A stretch of 64,000 nucleotides of DNA from Oscheius onirici (GCA_932521025.1 OW051470.1:9100501-9164500), one strand, 5' to 3'. Numbered from the stretch's first letter, positions 25,252 to 40,025 are shown. Program-made: numbers and translations. Notes: generated by a model not told the origin, from the letters alone.

Positions 25252-28200
25252 CTAGGAAGTGGCCTTCTTCTTCGTCTTGGTAGACTCGTCTTCGGGAGCG
25301 GAGGAGGGGTCTGAAAATGATTTGGGTTATTTGTCAGCCAACAACTGTCAACATATCTGGTCTAAACGAGAGCATAATTTGAATGAGTTTTTCATAGAAC
25401 ATTTGAAACAAAAAGGTACGGAAAATCATCTACGTTAGCAGTTCAAAAACAGGGCCACTACAGTACCCTGAAATACCTTGATGTTTGGACCCAATTAGCC
25501 CCGGAAAAATTGGATACATAAAAATTTCGCAGCGCTGAGTATCCTATAGTTTGAGTGATAAAAATGGGTCCTCTGACAATGGTATTTCAATGGTTACTGT
25601 TGCACGCAAATTTAGGATAAATAAACGTTCGTTTTTTTATTCATTTATCCATCAGCTAAATTCAAAAATTATAATAGCTGCATATCTTTTGCCAAGTGTC
25701 TTTGTGCCAAAAAATAGCGTAACTTAGTCTCTAAACGGTGACGATATCGGCCCCGCTTCAAAATGGGCCGACACCAGGGACTGCTCCAAAATTTGGGAAG
25801 CAGAAAGACAATAGAAGTTTTTTAAACAACCGTGTTCGGGCCTTATATTCTCCTCCAGAACTTATTGTCGTTTTCATGACGGGCATACACACCTATCATC
25901 CGAACACGGCCTTCTTCAGCTTCCCGAACAAGCCTGGACTGGTGGACTCACTGGAGGATTCCGTCGTCGACTCTGGCTCCGGCTGCCGGGCTGTCGTCTC
26001 TTCCTTCTCGGCTTTTGGCTCCTTTTTCTTCTCTTCTTTCTTCGGAGCAGATTCCGCTGAAAATGTTCATATTTTACCGTCAGTTTGTAAGCCAAAAACG
26101 GACTATTTTTTTTAAAAACGAACCTTCCTTCTTCTCTGGCAAATTGACCGATCCCGTCTTTGGCTTATCCGTCAGGGCCCATTCTTGCATCAGTTCCCGT
26201 TGACGCTTATTTATCGACCTAAATTTGGTGGAATTTTGAAGCAAAAACGACGAAAATTTACTTCGGAACGGCGACCTTGATATGAATATACTGATCTCCG
26301 AACTGGTTATGGCCATTTCGCTTTTTCACTCCCTTGCCGGACAGCTTCATTCGGGTGTGGCTTGAGGTGCCGGAAGGAACATGGACGTGGATGTCTTCTA
26401 CAATTCCCGGAACCTTGACAGTTCCACCGAGAACAGCTTGAGCAATGTTAATCTCGACGTCGCAATGAATATCGTCCTTCTCGCGCCGGAATTGCAGGGA
26501 CGGCTGTACTTGGAACGTGATGTACACTTGGTTCTGGAAAATGGCAAGTTTTAGCTGAAGATTATATGAAGAAGAAAGAGGTGAATGATTGAGATTAATT
26601 CATTGCTTACTTTCGGTTTTTTTCTTTCTTACAGTTTGTTCAAAATGTAACGCTACAGTAAGCCAAAACTCTTTTGGTAAAATTAGAATTTTTGGCTGTT
26701 AGGAGGCACATAAGAGTCCAGCAGAGAAAATGGAATTTTGGGTTACTGTAGCGTTTGTATCTTTTGCCAGACCATATGTTTCTGTGTTAAATCGGAGAAG
26801 CAGAGGCTTTGATGTATGTTCAATCCGGGGAAAAATGTCAAGTTTCTCGAAATAAGGCTGGAAAAAACGGAAGCTTGAAGCTGTTCGAATATTTTGAACA
26901 AAATAAGTTTTCCCGTCAATCTACACTCGATGTTTGAAAATCCGTCGGTTTCCGGCTGAAAAACACTCGAAATCTAGGCTACAACTGCGACAGCTCACAC
27001 GCAGTAACAACCACAGCTACGACAGTTCACACGCAAATTCAATGTTACTCTTTCTGCAGCACTTTTGATTAAATCCCTAGCTTTTTCAGTCGAACAAATG
27101 TGAAAAAAACGTATACTTACCTTCCCAACCTTGAACCTGACTCGATCGGCATTATTGGTGCCCTGCGGGATGGTAATGTTGACCTGTCTTCGCTGAACCG
27201 TGGCTCCAGTTCCCGTGCATTCTTGGCAAGGATTCTAAAACCGTTTTTAGTGCCATTCGGGACCATTTTAAAGAAATTTTTCTTCTCAAAATGACGAAAA
27301 GGCTTAAAAATTACCTTATTGTAAGATCCGGAGCCATTACAGCGGTTACACATAGCCTGGTAGATGTAGCCGCCTTGCATCCGGGATGTCGTCATTCCCG
27401 TACCGTTACAGTACGGACAGCTGGTCTTTTTGTGGCCGGGCTCCACTTGACTTCCATGGCATCTCATGCAGTCCTCGACGACGTTCAAATTGACCGTTTT
27501 TTGAGCACCAGAAACACAGCAATTAATCATTAGCCTCTTCACGGATAAAAAAAAGGCTACATTTCATTCCAGTATCAGGGCTTTAAAATTCTCAATTTAT
27601 AAGCCTAAATAGTGGGGTGGATGCTATTGCTATGGCTAAAAATTGCAATCTATTTATTAAGTTAAAAAAATTACGGTTTCCTTAAAACTTTTGGTATCTT
27701 CTAGTGATTTCTACTCAACACCTTTTTGTTTGAAAGGTAAAATAGCAAAACCAAAAACAGTTTAGAAGTTGCGGCAAAAAAAGGCTAAAATACAGCCATT
27801 TCTTGAGATTTGTGAACGACGAAAGTTATTCTGCATGACGAGACGACACGGTTGAGAACAGGCCGGGCCGGGCGGCCCGACGTTCCAGACTTAGCTGAGG
27901 AAGGCGGTGGGGTCAAAAATAAAGGCACTCATATTATAATGATTTTTAGTATGTTTTAGTACTTAGTATCAAATTATGTCTTTTTTCACAATTTTAACAC
28001 TAAAAAATATTTCTGGGTTTTGGTGTTAACTGTTTTCCCAATTTTTTCCTTCGGGCCCGGGCCTGAAAATTTAGGCCCGAGCCGGGCTGCCCCGGGCCGT
28101 CCCAGCCCGTTCCCAACTCTGCGAGACGAGTATACTTGAGCAACTCAACTCGACATCAGCTTGATTTGAGCCACGAGTCGGCTCGACTCGAGGTACCCCA

Positions 28201-29777
28201 CGAACCAACTCGACTCGACTAGGATCGGCTCCAGAACTCTACTCGAATCGGCTCGTGACTCGACGCCCAAGTATAATGACGAGCCCCTCTTTTGTAGCAA
28301 AAACCAACCTCTTACGGCCTCTTCAAAAGTCAGATCCAGGATCAGTTCCTCGGCATAGGAATGTCCGAATTGGCTGTCGCTGAACATGTCCCAGTTGATT
28401 CCACCGCCACCGCCTTGGCCCTATGTTTTGTTTAAGAATTAAATAGCACGAAAAAAGGCTTACCATATTGCCAAAAGCCCTCCGGAAGATTTCATTGACG
28501 TCCATTGTGCCCTGGTAGTTGAAGCCAGAATGTCCCTGTGGACCGTGTCCCGATCCTCTCGGATCATTGCCGTGCATGTCGTACTGCTGCCGTTTCGAGT
28601 CATCCGAAAGGACCTAGAATTTTCGCACTTTTTACGTTAAAGTTAGTCTAAAATGACCGACTTTTCACGATTTTCATCAAAAATCACACAAACAAAACTG
28701 TTTTCTTAATTTTAAGTCCTTTTTAAAAAAAAAAAAATAACCTCGTAAGCTTCAGAAATCTCCTGAAACTTTTCCTGTGCCTCCTTCGTCTTGTTCACGT
28801 CCGGATGGTACTTTTTGGCCAGCTATAATCCATATTTTTTGTTTTAAAAAACTGACTAAAAATCACCTGAAAATAGGCCTTTTTGATCTCTTTCCCAGTG
28901 GCAGACTTCTGCAAGCCGAGCGTCTTGTAGTAGTCTTCTTTCAGCAGGGAACTGCTCGAATGGAACGGGGCTTTTCCTGGAAACGAAAACGTTGGATAAA
29001 AACTAGCCGTCTACGACGGCTTTCGCCGCCCTGGCGCCTGCGGCGATCAAACATACAAAGCAAAATCCTAGGTTCTGAATTCTAGCCCATTCATTTGACA
29101 AAGCCTATCTTCGCTCAACTCTGTACTATTGCAAGTTCAAAAGTGACTAATCCTGACAATTTCTGACTTGTCGCGACGAATCTCGTGGCCATGGACAAAT
29201 AAACAGAGTCCACCACAGACATCATTGCGCTTTAGTAGTAGAAAGATGTTTAAAGCGAGTGTCCGGACCAAAAAAATTCGTATGCTTGATTTGGGTCTTG
29301 TAGAGAAAAATGAGCTGATTACGAATATATGAGGTTTGGTTTTGGTTCAATAATCACTGAGATACAGACGCTCAAAGTGCCCATTTCCAGTTCAAATCCC
29401 TCATCTTTGCCTCTAGCAACTATGGCAAAAATTATCTCTCAATTCTGACAAGTCTCTGGTTCTCCTTTCAAGCATGAAAAATGTTCGTCTTTTACTAAAA
29501 AGTTAAAAGCAACTTCAGACTACTGACGAAATTAGTTTGCGTTTGAAAACAGGACGAGCACGTTGCTCTATTCCGTGATTTGCAGAATTTGGTTGGATTT
29601 TAGATCAATAATAACATAAAAAAGACACAAACCTTGAGCATTCTGTTTTCCGACTCTAAGCAGCGGGTTCGTCCTGCTTGACGAGGGCCCCGTACTGGCT
29701 GTGGCCGTCGGGACCAGCCCTACAGCCAATGGAGCAATCAGACGGCCCAACGAGGCCGTTTTGTTGAGCACGAGCAT
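25252..29777 (-). CDS. DNAJA3: Mitochondrial DnaJ co-chaperone DNAJA3/Tid1, two C-terminal forms
   Basis: A type I Hsp40 that delivers clients to mitochondrial Hsp70. Exons: 29633-29777 (presequence [17 protein letters not shown]), 28867-28976 and 28742-28822 (J-domain; [17 protein letters not shown] with HPD), 28464-28613, 28309-28420 (Gly-rich linker), about 27315-27508 and 27121-27234 (four zinc motifs: [32 protein letters not shown]), 26262-26533 (client-binding domain, [13 protein letters not shown]), 26124-26218, and a last exon. Reading through 25896-26056 gives 477 residues ending [12 protein letters not shown], like the human C-terminus. Using the GTGAGT donor at 25951 and the exon 25252-25310 gives 478 residues ending [10 protein letters not shown]. 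The intron before 27508 appears to end in TTTCTG, not AG. Other introns carry palindromic elements. Confidence 0.93.
25311..25895. other. 3' UTR/alternative intron of DNAJA3
   Basis: This stretch is the 3' UTR of the long DNAJA3 form or the intron of the alternative form (25311-25951). No other gene is visible. Confidence 0.5.
27848..28118. repeat. GC-rich palindromic element in DNAJA3 intron
   Basis: The left end GTTGAGAACAGGCCGGGCCG mirrors the right end (minus strand GTTGGGAACGGGCTGGGACG), each followed by GGGCCCG-type words, around an AT-rich centre. A related fragment lies at 8505-8640. Confidence 0.5.
28131..28274. repeat. TATACTTGGGC-family palindromic element (copy 1)
   Basis: It begins TATACTTGAGCAACTC and ends GACGCCCAAGTATA, with inner repeats of the GAGTCGAGT / ACTCGACTC type. 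The same termini bound 45144-45293 and 58631-58868. It lies in the DNAJA3 intron next to the GC-rich element. Confidence 0.6.
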
Positions 29778-30046
29778 GAAAATTAGCTGAAAGCGCCTAA
29801 AAAGTGACGATTTTCATCATTGGCGTGGCGTTTCCACGGGAAGAGTACGCAATTGCGTCCTAGAGGTATTTTAGGGCGAAAACTGCTAAAAATTAGGCAA
29901 AAGAACACAAGAATAGTGTGAAACTACTTGTTAAATCACGAGTAATATACAAAAATAGTGTGAGTATCTGGGAGAGGGAGACAGATCTAATAAACCCGTT
30001 GGGAACTGAAAAATACGGAAGTAGGCAAAAAAAATAGCAAATATAT

Positions 30047-33000
30047 CTACATGTGTCGAGTGGTCGGACGATTTTCCTTGTTCTGTTGTTGGCTCTTGCT
30101 GTCTTGCACGTCGTGGAAGGCTGTACGCAGCTCGGCAGTGGACCGTTCTCGGATCATCTGCAAAAAAAAACTCCGATTAGTCGAGATAGTTTGTAATTTC
30201 GGCGACTTTAGTAGGTAAATATGACTTCTTTTTTCTACTTTATACTTTAACTCGTTTCCGGACTATTTTTCGACTCTTGACGATGACATTTCCGCCAAAA
30301 ACGTCTGTTTATGCTCAAACGATCCTCGTTCATTTTCAGACATCTAAAAACGTTAGACCTGGATAACTTTGGCAAGGAAAAGTTTCTAATCAACGGTATC
30401 TTTAGAGGGACCTGTGAGACAAGCTCCTGCGCGTTCTAGGAAGGCATTCGGCAAGGGAGTCCTTTCAACTGCCGACAAACTGTGCCATTCGCGTTGGTTT
30501 TAAAAGCCAAAATTCAAAGCTGTCTTCATTTTTGTCATAGAAGTTAGTCTGAAAACCAGACTAACTAGAAATGACCAATTTCTGTACCTTCTTTCTTCTA
30601 ACTTTAAAAAGATTGAACTGGCCAGAAAAATAACAAAAACATGGATAAAACCTCACATGATTATAATTCCTTCCTATCTCCCTGATTGTCTGCTCCTGCT
30701 CCTCATCTAACCTCTTCCAGCCGGGAATGTGCTCGTTTAGATGCCTCAGATTGCTCTAAATTGTCAGTTTTTTAGGCAAAAGTTCAAAAAACCTCCGCTA
30801 CAGCTCCGAGATTCTTTTTCGAGCTAACATTCAAGAGATCCTTCTGTATATTGTCCAGAACCTGCTGTCGCTGAAGGTTCCGCGATTTCAGATGTTCAAC
30901 AGCCTGCTTGTACTGGTCCATATACTCGATACAGCGGCGCATCGTCTCCTGGTTGAAGCGCTTCACTTTGACCTCGTGCTCCAGCTTCGCCGTCAGCTTT
31001 TTTTCCACGTCGGCCAGGCGAGTCACTGGAAACATGTTTTTAATGAAAATTTGTCGAATTTGAGCTCAAAAACAGCCTGGAATTTTGCTCAAACTGTCGG
31101 GGAAGACTGCCCTGAAAATCAGCAGAAAACGAGCCAATTTCAGTCGAATTCAAACGAGCCCGTCAGCCGCCATAGCTCAGTCGGTTAGAGCGTGGGTCTA
31201 ATAAGCCCAAGGTCGCAGGTTCGACCCCTGCTGGCGGCAAACTCTTTTTGCTTTTTTTAACGTCGTAAATAATCCATTTTTTCATAATTTTAGGCTCCAA
31301 AACGGGTTTTTTTTTAGCACCAAAAAGGCATTTTTCCCAAATTTTTACTAAATATCAATTTTCAGCTCATTTTTTCAAATTTTTAGGGCTATTACAATCA
31401 AAAAACTACATTTCTGATCAGCTTCGACCAGCCGGCGGCCAAAGTTCAGATTCTCCAGTCTGAGGCTGTGCTGGTCCGTTCGTAGCTCTTCCTGCTCTCT
31501 CTTCAGTCGCTCGGCCTCACTCTCAGCGAAGCGGAGCCTATGATGGAGGCGCATCTCTTCTTCGTGCAGCTGGTCCAGATCGCGGTCTCTTTCCTGCAAT
31601 TTGAGAGCTTTTTTTTGCAGAAAATGGGAATAAATCAGTTTTCCAATTTTTAGGCTAAATTGGAGATTTTGAACAAAAAAAAGCCATCTTTAGGCTTACA
31701 CCTTCGTGCACAAAAAACCCACGGTTATCATCACTGCGGTCTGACGGAATGCCGTCATGGATTCCTTGTACTGTGCTTCGATCTGCTTCAGCTTGGCAAC
31801 TTCTTCCTGCAGCCGAGTGAGCTGGCCTTGGCGGATGTCGGCGTTGTTTCTGAAAGCAACAAATATCGTTATTTTGTCCAGTCTTTTAGGCTACAGGCCT
31901 CGAAATACGCAGCTTATATACTATTTAAGAGTTGTTTTCACGCTGAAACTGACACGAACAGCGAGTTGAAAATCTCTTTCATCGTCTAGTAGACAGGAAA
32001 CCAGTTTTCAGTTTAAAAGAAGGAAAACTTCGGTATATCACCTTCTTGGGTTGAATTTCGAGCATTTTCGGTAGAAATTAGGGAAAGTTGAATAAGAGCG
32101 GGAATTCGCAACAAGATGTGCAACAAACCAGCATGCTACGCTCATTTTTTGAGCCGAAAGGTTAGCAGCAGCTTTCAGGCATAAAATTGACGTAAAATCG
32201 TAAAGAAACGACGTACCTAGCATCGCCGAGCTCGGCCTTGAGACTCGTGATATTCAATTGAAGACGCTCGTTGCCGCGTCTCTCGTCATCCAATTCCAGC
32301 TCGAGAGAATGCGACTTGGAATGGTAGTCGAATTTGGCCCGTCTCTCCTCGTCAACCTTTTGTCTGAGTTCGGCAATCTGCTCTTCCAGCTTCTGCTCCC
32401 GCTTCTCCACAAATTGAGCGATTGACTGCGAAAAGTCGGCAATCTAAATTGGACCGAAATTGACGAAAAAAATAGGTAGGACTTACGGTTGAATCGTTGA
32501 TGCTGGCTCGAATAAGCTTGCTCGTGAGCTGTAGAATGTTGTAGGAGGCGAGAGAGGATCGGCCATTTTTCTAAATTTTTTCTAAAAATTCTAAATATGC
32601 ATTTTTAGCGAATTTTTTGACAAGACTGCGTTAAAAGGATAAAAACTTACGCGATAGAAGCTTTCGAGAGCATCAGCCACCTTGGAGCAGCTGTCGACGT
32701 GATCACTGTTCTGGCTGTCGGTACGGGAGAGGACGTCGGCACGGCCGATTCGGAGCGACTGGAGAGCTTCGGCCAGGTTCTATTGTGTTTTTTTTTATTG
32801 GGACAAGAGATTAAAACTACCGTTGGAAGGTCTTTGCGAAGAGATTCGGGAAGCAGCTCCCAGACTGTCGAGCTGGCGCCGCCGAGAGCAGAGGCAACTT
32901 CCTGCAAAAATACGAATGATTGATATAAATGGGTCTCGAAAAGTCTTCAAAATTAAAGGAACGCCAGCCGATTTTTGGGGGAACCCGAACCGAATAGAGC

Positions 33001-36000
33001 TTTTTTTGTTCATCTTCGAACCGGGCACGGACGTCCGCGTGTCTCAAAGTTCGACGTCTTCGACCAAAACGAACAACGTCCGCCCAACCCTGATCAGAAG
33101 TCTGTAGGGCTACGAGCTACAAATATGACTACTTTATCCGACTTGAATTCAACAGAATCAGATGCAATTCTACCGGCGGTCGAATTTGGAAGCAACAGTT
33201 TCTCCCTAGAATTACACTAGTTTTGGCCTTATTCAAAAAATTCGATACAGAAAGAAAGCTCACCTGTTGCTGTAGTCTCTGATGCATAGCTCTACAGCTC
33301 TTATTGGCCGTCTCCAGTTTCACGACAAGCTCATCAATTTCGGCTTGGCGAGCAAGTTTATAGCGTTCAAATTCCTCTACAATCTTCTCCGTCGTCTCAA
33401 TCTTCTCGGCCAGCTCTTCCGTAATCGACCGGCAACTGCTCTTCATTCTCGTCTAAAAATGGCGATTTTTAATGGAAAAATAGCAGCAAATAGCAAAAAA
33501 AATTTGAAAAAAATCACGGAAACCCCACAATTTCAGCCTCCTGCTCTCGGATAATTTCCATTTTTCGCTCCAAATCCGTCTGGAGATCCTTCGAAGTGGC
33601 AGCTGTGGCTTTCTGGGCGTCATATTCCTTTTTGAGCTCCGCGTGGTCGTTATGCTTCTGGGTTAGCTGCATCTGCAGCTGCTCCATCTCTTTCTGATAG
33701 CGCTGGAATTCGGCACGGGACGGGCGCGTCTTTGTTTCCTGAAAAAAATTGCAGTTTTAAAAATGAAAAAATAGTACAAAACGCTATAATTTCAGGCTCA
33801 ACATACCCCTCTCAAAAAGTCCACCTCGCTCGTCATCTGTGCGTTTAGTCTCTCCAATTCTTCGTGCTTTTTCACGTCGAAGGCGTTTTGAGCCGCTGCT
33901 GCCTCCAGACTGGCAATTCTGTCTCTGGCCAGGGTCAACTTCATCAGCGTCGACGTCAGCTCCTCCGTCATCTTTGCGTACTCTCTGAAATTCCATTTTC
34001 ATGGGGAAAATGGTAAAAAAAAACTGACTTTTGCTTCACGCATAGCTCCTTTTTGATCGTATCGACGTCCCGCGAGGCTTGCAGTTCCTTTTCGGCCAAA
34101 TTTCCGCTCATGGCTTCCAGATCCGCAATTTTTGACTTTTCCCTTGCCAAATCGAGAGTGAGGCGGTCTACTTTGGCTTGAATTTTGGACTTTTCGTCCT
34201 AAAATAGCTTTTTTTAGCGGAAAAAAAACACCAAAACTTACATTATGAGCTCTGAGCCTCGTTTCGGCCGATTCCAGGCTCATCTTGGTCGATTTTTGGA
34301 GCTGTTCCGAGTCAGCTAGCCGCTGAAGAAGGGCCGTCTTTTCCTGCTCAAAATGGACATCTTTTCGGGAAGAATCTTGCTGCTGGGAGAGGAGCTTCAG
34401 CTCAAGCTCTTGAATCTTCTTCTCACTGTCGGCTTCGAGTTCTTGGAGATTTTTCTGGAAAATGTGGGGTCATTTTTGGGGGTCTGGTTCGGTCTCAGTA
34501 GCTTATTCGACTGCGCTCGTAGTTTCTTGGTGTCGTTCTCACTCGCTTTCTCAACACCCGGATATATTTGTATGAAATTTCGTTCGAAAGCGCTAAAAAC
34601 GATGTTTTAGACAGCGTTTGGAGCAAACATTCCAGACTCAGCAGCAGCTTCTTAATCTACAGCAACAAGAGAGTTTTGTGTCGTTGCGTGCATTGGTATG
34701 CACCTCGACTTCGATTTTTTTCAGAAAAAGGGGATGAAAAAGACTTACGATTAGCGTCAGCTGCTCGTCGATGAGTGTCGTCTTCTCCGCCATTTTTGGC
34801 TCAAATTTCTTGGCTTTTTCGAGCTTTCTCTTCAGATCCGAGTGTTCCATCTCCAGCTCTTCCAGCTCTCTGTGCTTGTCCTCGAGTCTCGAGTCCAGAT
34901 CCCGATTTTGGCCGCGTAGTCGCTCAAATTCTTCTCTAGCGGGACGGTCTTGAAGCTCCTAAAACGGATTTTTAGTTTAAAAAGTGGTAAAATAGCATAC
35001 TTTTTTGAGTTCTGAGAGCTCCTGAGCCTGTTTTTCGTGCATTTTTTCTAGTCGCTGTTTTTCCAACGTGCCGTGAGCTTCCGCCTCCTCCAAGGCAGCT
35101 TTCGTTGCGGCCAGCTCTTCCGCGGTTTTTTTGAGCTCCCTGAAAAGGAAAACTTGGTTAAAAGCGTGAAAAAAAGCGAGATTACGTCTGCTTGGTCGTC
35201 AGTTCCGTCTCCAGGGCCTGAGCTCGTCCGACAGCACGAGTTTCATCGTCCGTCTTGACTGTGGTCAACTCGTTGATTTTGAGGCGATGTTCCTGAAAAA
35301 ATGCAAGAATTTGATGGTTAGAAAAAAATTTCAAAAAACAGGTCAAACTGATCTTACCTCTTCCATTTTGAGTAGCCTGTTCTCCAGCTCGGACTTTTCC
35401 TTGCTCAGCCGTGTCGAGTCTTCTTTCGCCGCTTCCAGATCCCTCCTAATCCTTTCGCATTGCTCGAACAGTTCCCGTTGTTCCTTCTGCAGATCGGCCG
35501 TGTGCTCTTGAAATTTCAGTCTTTCCTCTGCGAATTGTCCCTCCAACTCAGTGATTTTCTGAAGAAATACATAATATGGATTAAAAATAAGAAAAAAAAC
35601 CTGCTTGAGACGGCCAATTTCTTCGGCTTTTTGGAGAATTTCGTTCTCTTTTTGGAGTATCCTCTCCCGCGCCTCCTCCAGAGCCACATTCTGGCCGTTC
35701 AGATCGAATTTGAGGTCGTGGACGTGACGGTGTTCCTCCTCTAGAGTTCTTTCCAGCTTCTTTTTGGCGATCTCGGCACGTTCGGCTCTGATGACCTCTC
35801 GGATATCTTCTGCAAATGTTTACATTATAGACAGCTTTGGACAAAATGTAGTAGCCACAACATCGGCAGTTAGACAGCTGTTGCCATATTGGAGCCAAAA
35901 CATCGACAGTTAGACAGCTTTGGACAAACTGCAGCTACAACCGAATTACACAGCTGTTGGCACATTAGAGCCACAACATCGACAGTTAAACAGCTTTTAG

Positions 36001-36359
36001 AGATACACGGAGCTATTTACACAGCTGTTGGCACATTAGAACTACAACATAGACAGTTAGACAGTTCAGAACATACAGAACATTCACCAAAAGAAATTGA
36101 AGCAAACATACCGTCTGCATGCACATGAGAAGCTTTCGACTTTGATCGTGGACTGGGCTGTGCGGGCGATAAAATAGATCGATCGAGAGCAGATTGATCG
36201 AATGTTTCTCTGAATATCAGCCAAAAATTAGACTATAATAAGCTTTAGGACTTACGCGATGTATTGGCGGAACGGCACGCGTTTCTCCGAGCTCAGAGGG
36301 GTCGACGTCTCGTGATTATCTCGTGGCGTTGGATGTCCGCTGTCGGGGTCGTCTCCCAT
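30047..36359 (-). CDS. Large coiled-coil protein with C-terminal KEN box, family not recognised
   Basis: About 20 exons on the minus strand give a protein near 1000 residues. It starts MGDDPDSGHPTPRDNHETS (ATG at 36359), has a Ser/Pro-rich head, then long heptad-repeat coiled coil (for example EEHRHVHDLKFDL, LQKEQRELFEQCERI, MTEELTSTLMKLTLARDRI). A break follows with a non-coil segment, about 32490-32900 (STVWELLPESLRKDL; RIGRADVLSRTDSQ). Coil then resumes to the end QQQNKENRPTTRHM* at 30047. The tail contains KEN followed by RPTTR, a possible APC/C degron, suggesting a cell-cycle or centrosome/cytoskeletal role; this is inference. I do not recognise an orthologue; rootletin, myosin tail and CENP-type proteins were considered. 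One exon edge near 34500 lacks a visible GT donor. A tRNA-Ile lies in one intron on the opposite strand. Confidence 0.75.
31166..31239 (+). tRNA. trnI-AAT: tRNA-Ile (anticodon AAT)
   Basis: A 74-base cloverleaf. The acceptor GCCGCCA pairs with TGGCGGC, discriminator A. The D arm is GCTC...GAGC. The anticodon stem TGGGT/GCCCA encloses loop CTAATAA (anticodon AAT), and the T arm is GCAGG-TTCGACC-CCTGC. There is no intron. A T-rich stretch follows at 31244-31258. It lies inside an intron (31026-31409) of the minus-strand coiled-coil gene. Confidence 0.95.
35838..36100. repeat. Tandem GACAGTTAGACAGCT-type repeats in an intron
   Basis: Four to five diverged copies of a ~60-base unit containing CACAACATCGACAGTTAGACAGCTTT... 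lie in the second intron of the coiled-coil gene. The core word recurs at 48240-48330, 48680-48722, 49350-49470, 52100-52320 (inverted), 56920-57010 and 61020-61450. Confidence 0.6.
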
Positions 36360-37182
36360 CTGGAAAGTGTAAAAAAATTAAAGAAATGCGAACGGGAAGG
36401 AAGAAAAATAATGTCAAGACAACAAAAGCGGTGGAATATTCAAATTGGCGGGAAAGCGAGCATGTTACGCAATAAACAATCTACGGAAGTCTCGGGGGCA
36501 ATAACGACCTGAAATGAATTAAGAAAACACGAAAAATAGAGGAAATATGGACATGGACAAGGAATGTAGAACAAAAACGTAATAGCTTAACTTGGAGTGA
36601 AAAAGTACGGTTTTCTGGCACTATTTTGCTTGGTAATTGTGAAAAAAACACTCTCTAGAATTTTACTAGAAAGAAAATAGTCCAGATTGGTGGAAAAATG
36701 GGCTGAAAAAAAAGAGAAGAAGCTATGCAATGTTTCCAGCGTTTATTCAGCTAATTTAAGCAGTTCTCCCATTCTTTTACGTTTAGATAATAGATTAGAT
36801 GTTCTAGAAGGGTTTTCGGAACGAAAGAAAGAAAAGAAAACGTAGAAACATGTGGAAAAAAGGAGGAATTGAGCTGAAAAGCACAAAAGTCCATTTCAAA
36901 TTCCGCTGCTTTCGTGGTCATAGTTTGGGCGCCATTTCAAACAGCTAAAAATTGGCTTTTGGCTGGAAATTCTACCCCGCTTTCAACACTTTCTACCCCA
37001 AAACATGCTAAAAGTTAGAGAAAACAACTCGAGCAAGTAATTTTCAAGGAAAAACAAAAATTTGTAAAAGTTAAAAGTTCCCAAAATCAAAGACTTTTAA
37101 AAAAGTAATCTTTTCGAAAAATAACTTCAAAGTAGTAGTTTTTGGACTCAAAAAGTTTCTAAAGGGACTTCAGTTTCCCAAA
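36360..37182. promoter_or_regulatory. Divergent upstream region of the coiled-coil gene (-) and SH2 kinase (+)
   Basis: AT-rich, no exon visible. It must contain the 5' leaders and promoters of the two divergent genes. A TTTCCCA-type stretch and no clear TATA precede the kinase ATG at 37183. Confidence 0.35.
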
Positions 37183-39504
<2,322 letters not shown>

Positions 39505-39576
39505 GGAGCAACAATGTAATGAGACAGCAATAAAACTAATCAAAAATGGTGTTGTTTCGTGGACAGAGGTACAGAA

Positions 39577-39889
39577 CAGGCATGGCAAACCTGACCCGGA
39601 ATCATGCCAGCTTCGGCCAAGTGACAACTTTGCGTCGGGCAAAAAATTTATTTCAATTCATGAAAAGTTTTGAAGATTTCAGCGAAATTCTTGGAAAATC
39701 CGAAAATTCTTCCATTCTCGTTGTCAGCTTTCTGTTTTTTGTTGATGTCATAATTAGATCTCACTTTACAAAGTATTTTTAAGCAAGACAAATCAGAAAT
39801 AAATGCTAAATGAATTTTTTTTAGCCAGCCGCAAAGTTGGCATCTGGCCGAAGCTGCCTGATTCCGGGCCAGGTTCGCCATACCTGGAA
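39577..39889. repeat. Palindromic MITE between the SH2 kinase and the CG13380-like gene
   Basis: The left ACAGGCATGGCAAACCTGAC...CAGCTTCGGCCAAGTG is inverted at the right end (minus strand CCAGGTATGGCGAACCTGGC...CAGCTTCGGCCAGATG). Arms are about 60 bases with an AT-rich centre and no coding region. Confidence 0.7.
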
Positions 39890-40025
39890 AGAGAGACTGA
39901 GGACCAGAAGGACAGCGAAAATTTGATACTCTTTATTACCAAAATACAATATTTTGTCGTGGATTGCGAAAATAAGCTAAACAAAAATAAACATTCTGTA
40001 GATACAAAAAAAAAGACCCGTATAA

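Noticed and set aside
34353-35744. Plus-strand frames rich in Ser/Leu/Phe across the coiled-coil gene
   Set aside because: They are antisense shadows of Glu/Lys-rich coiled-coil exons.
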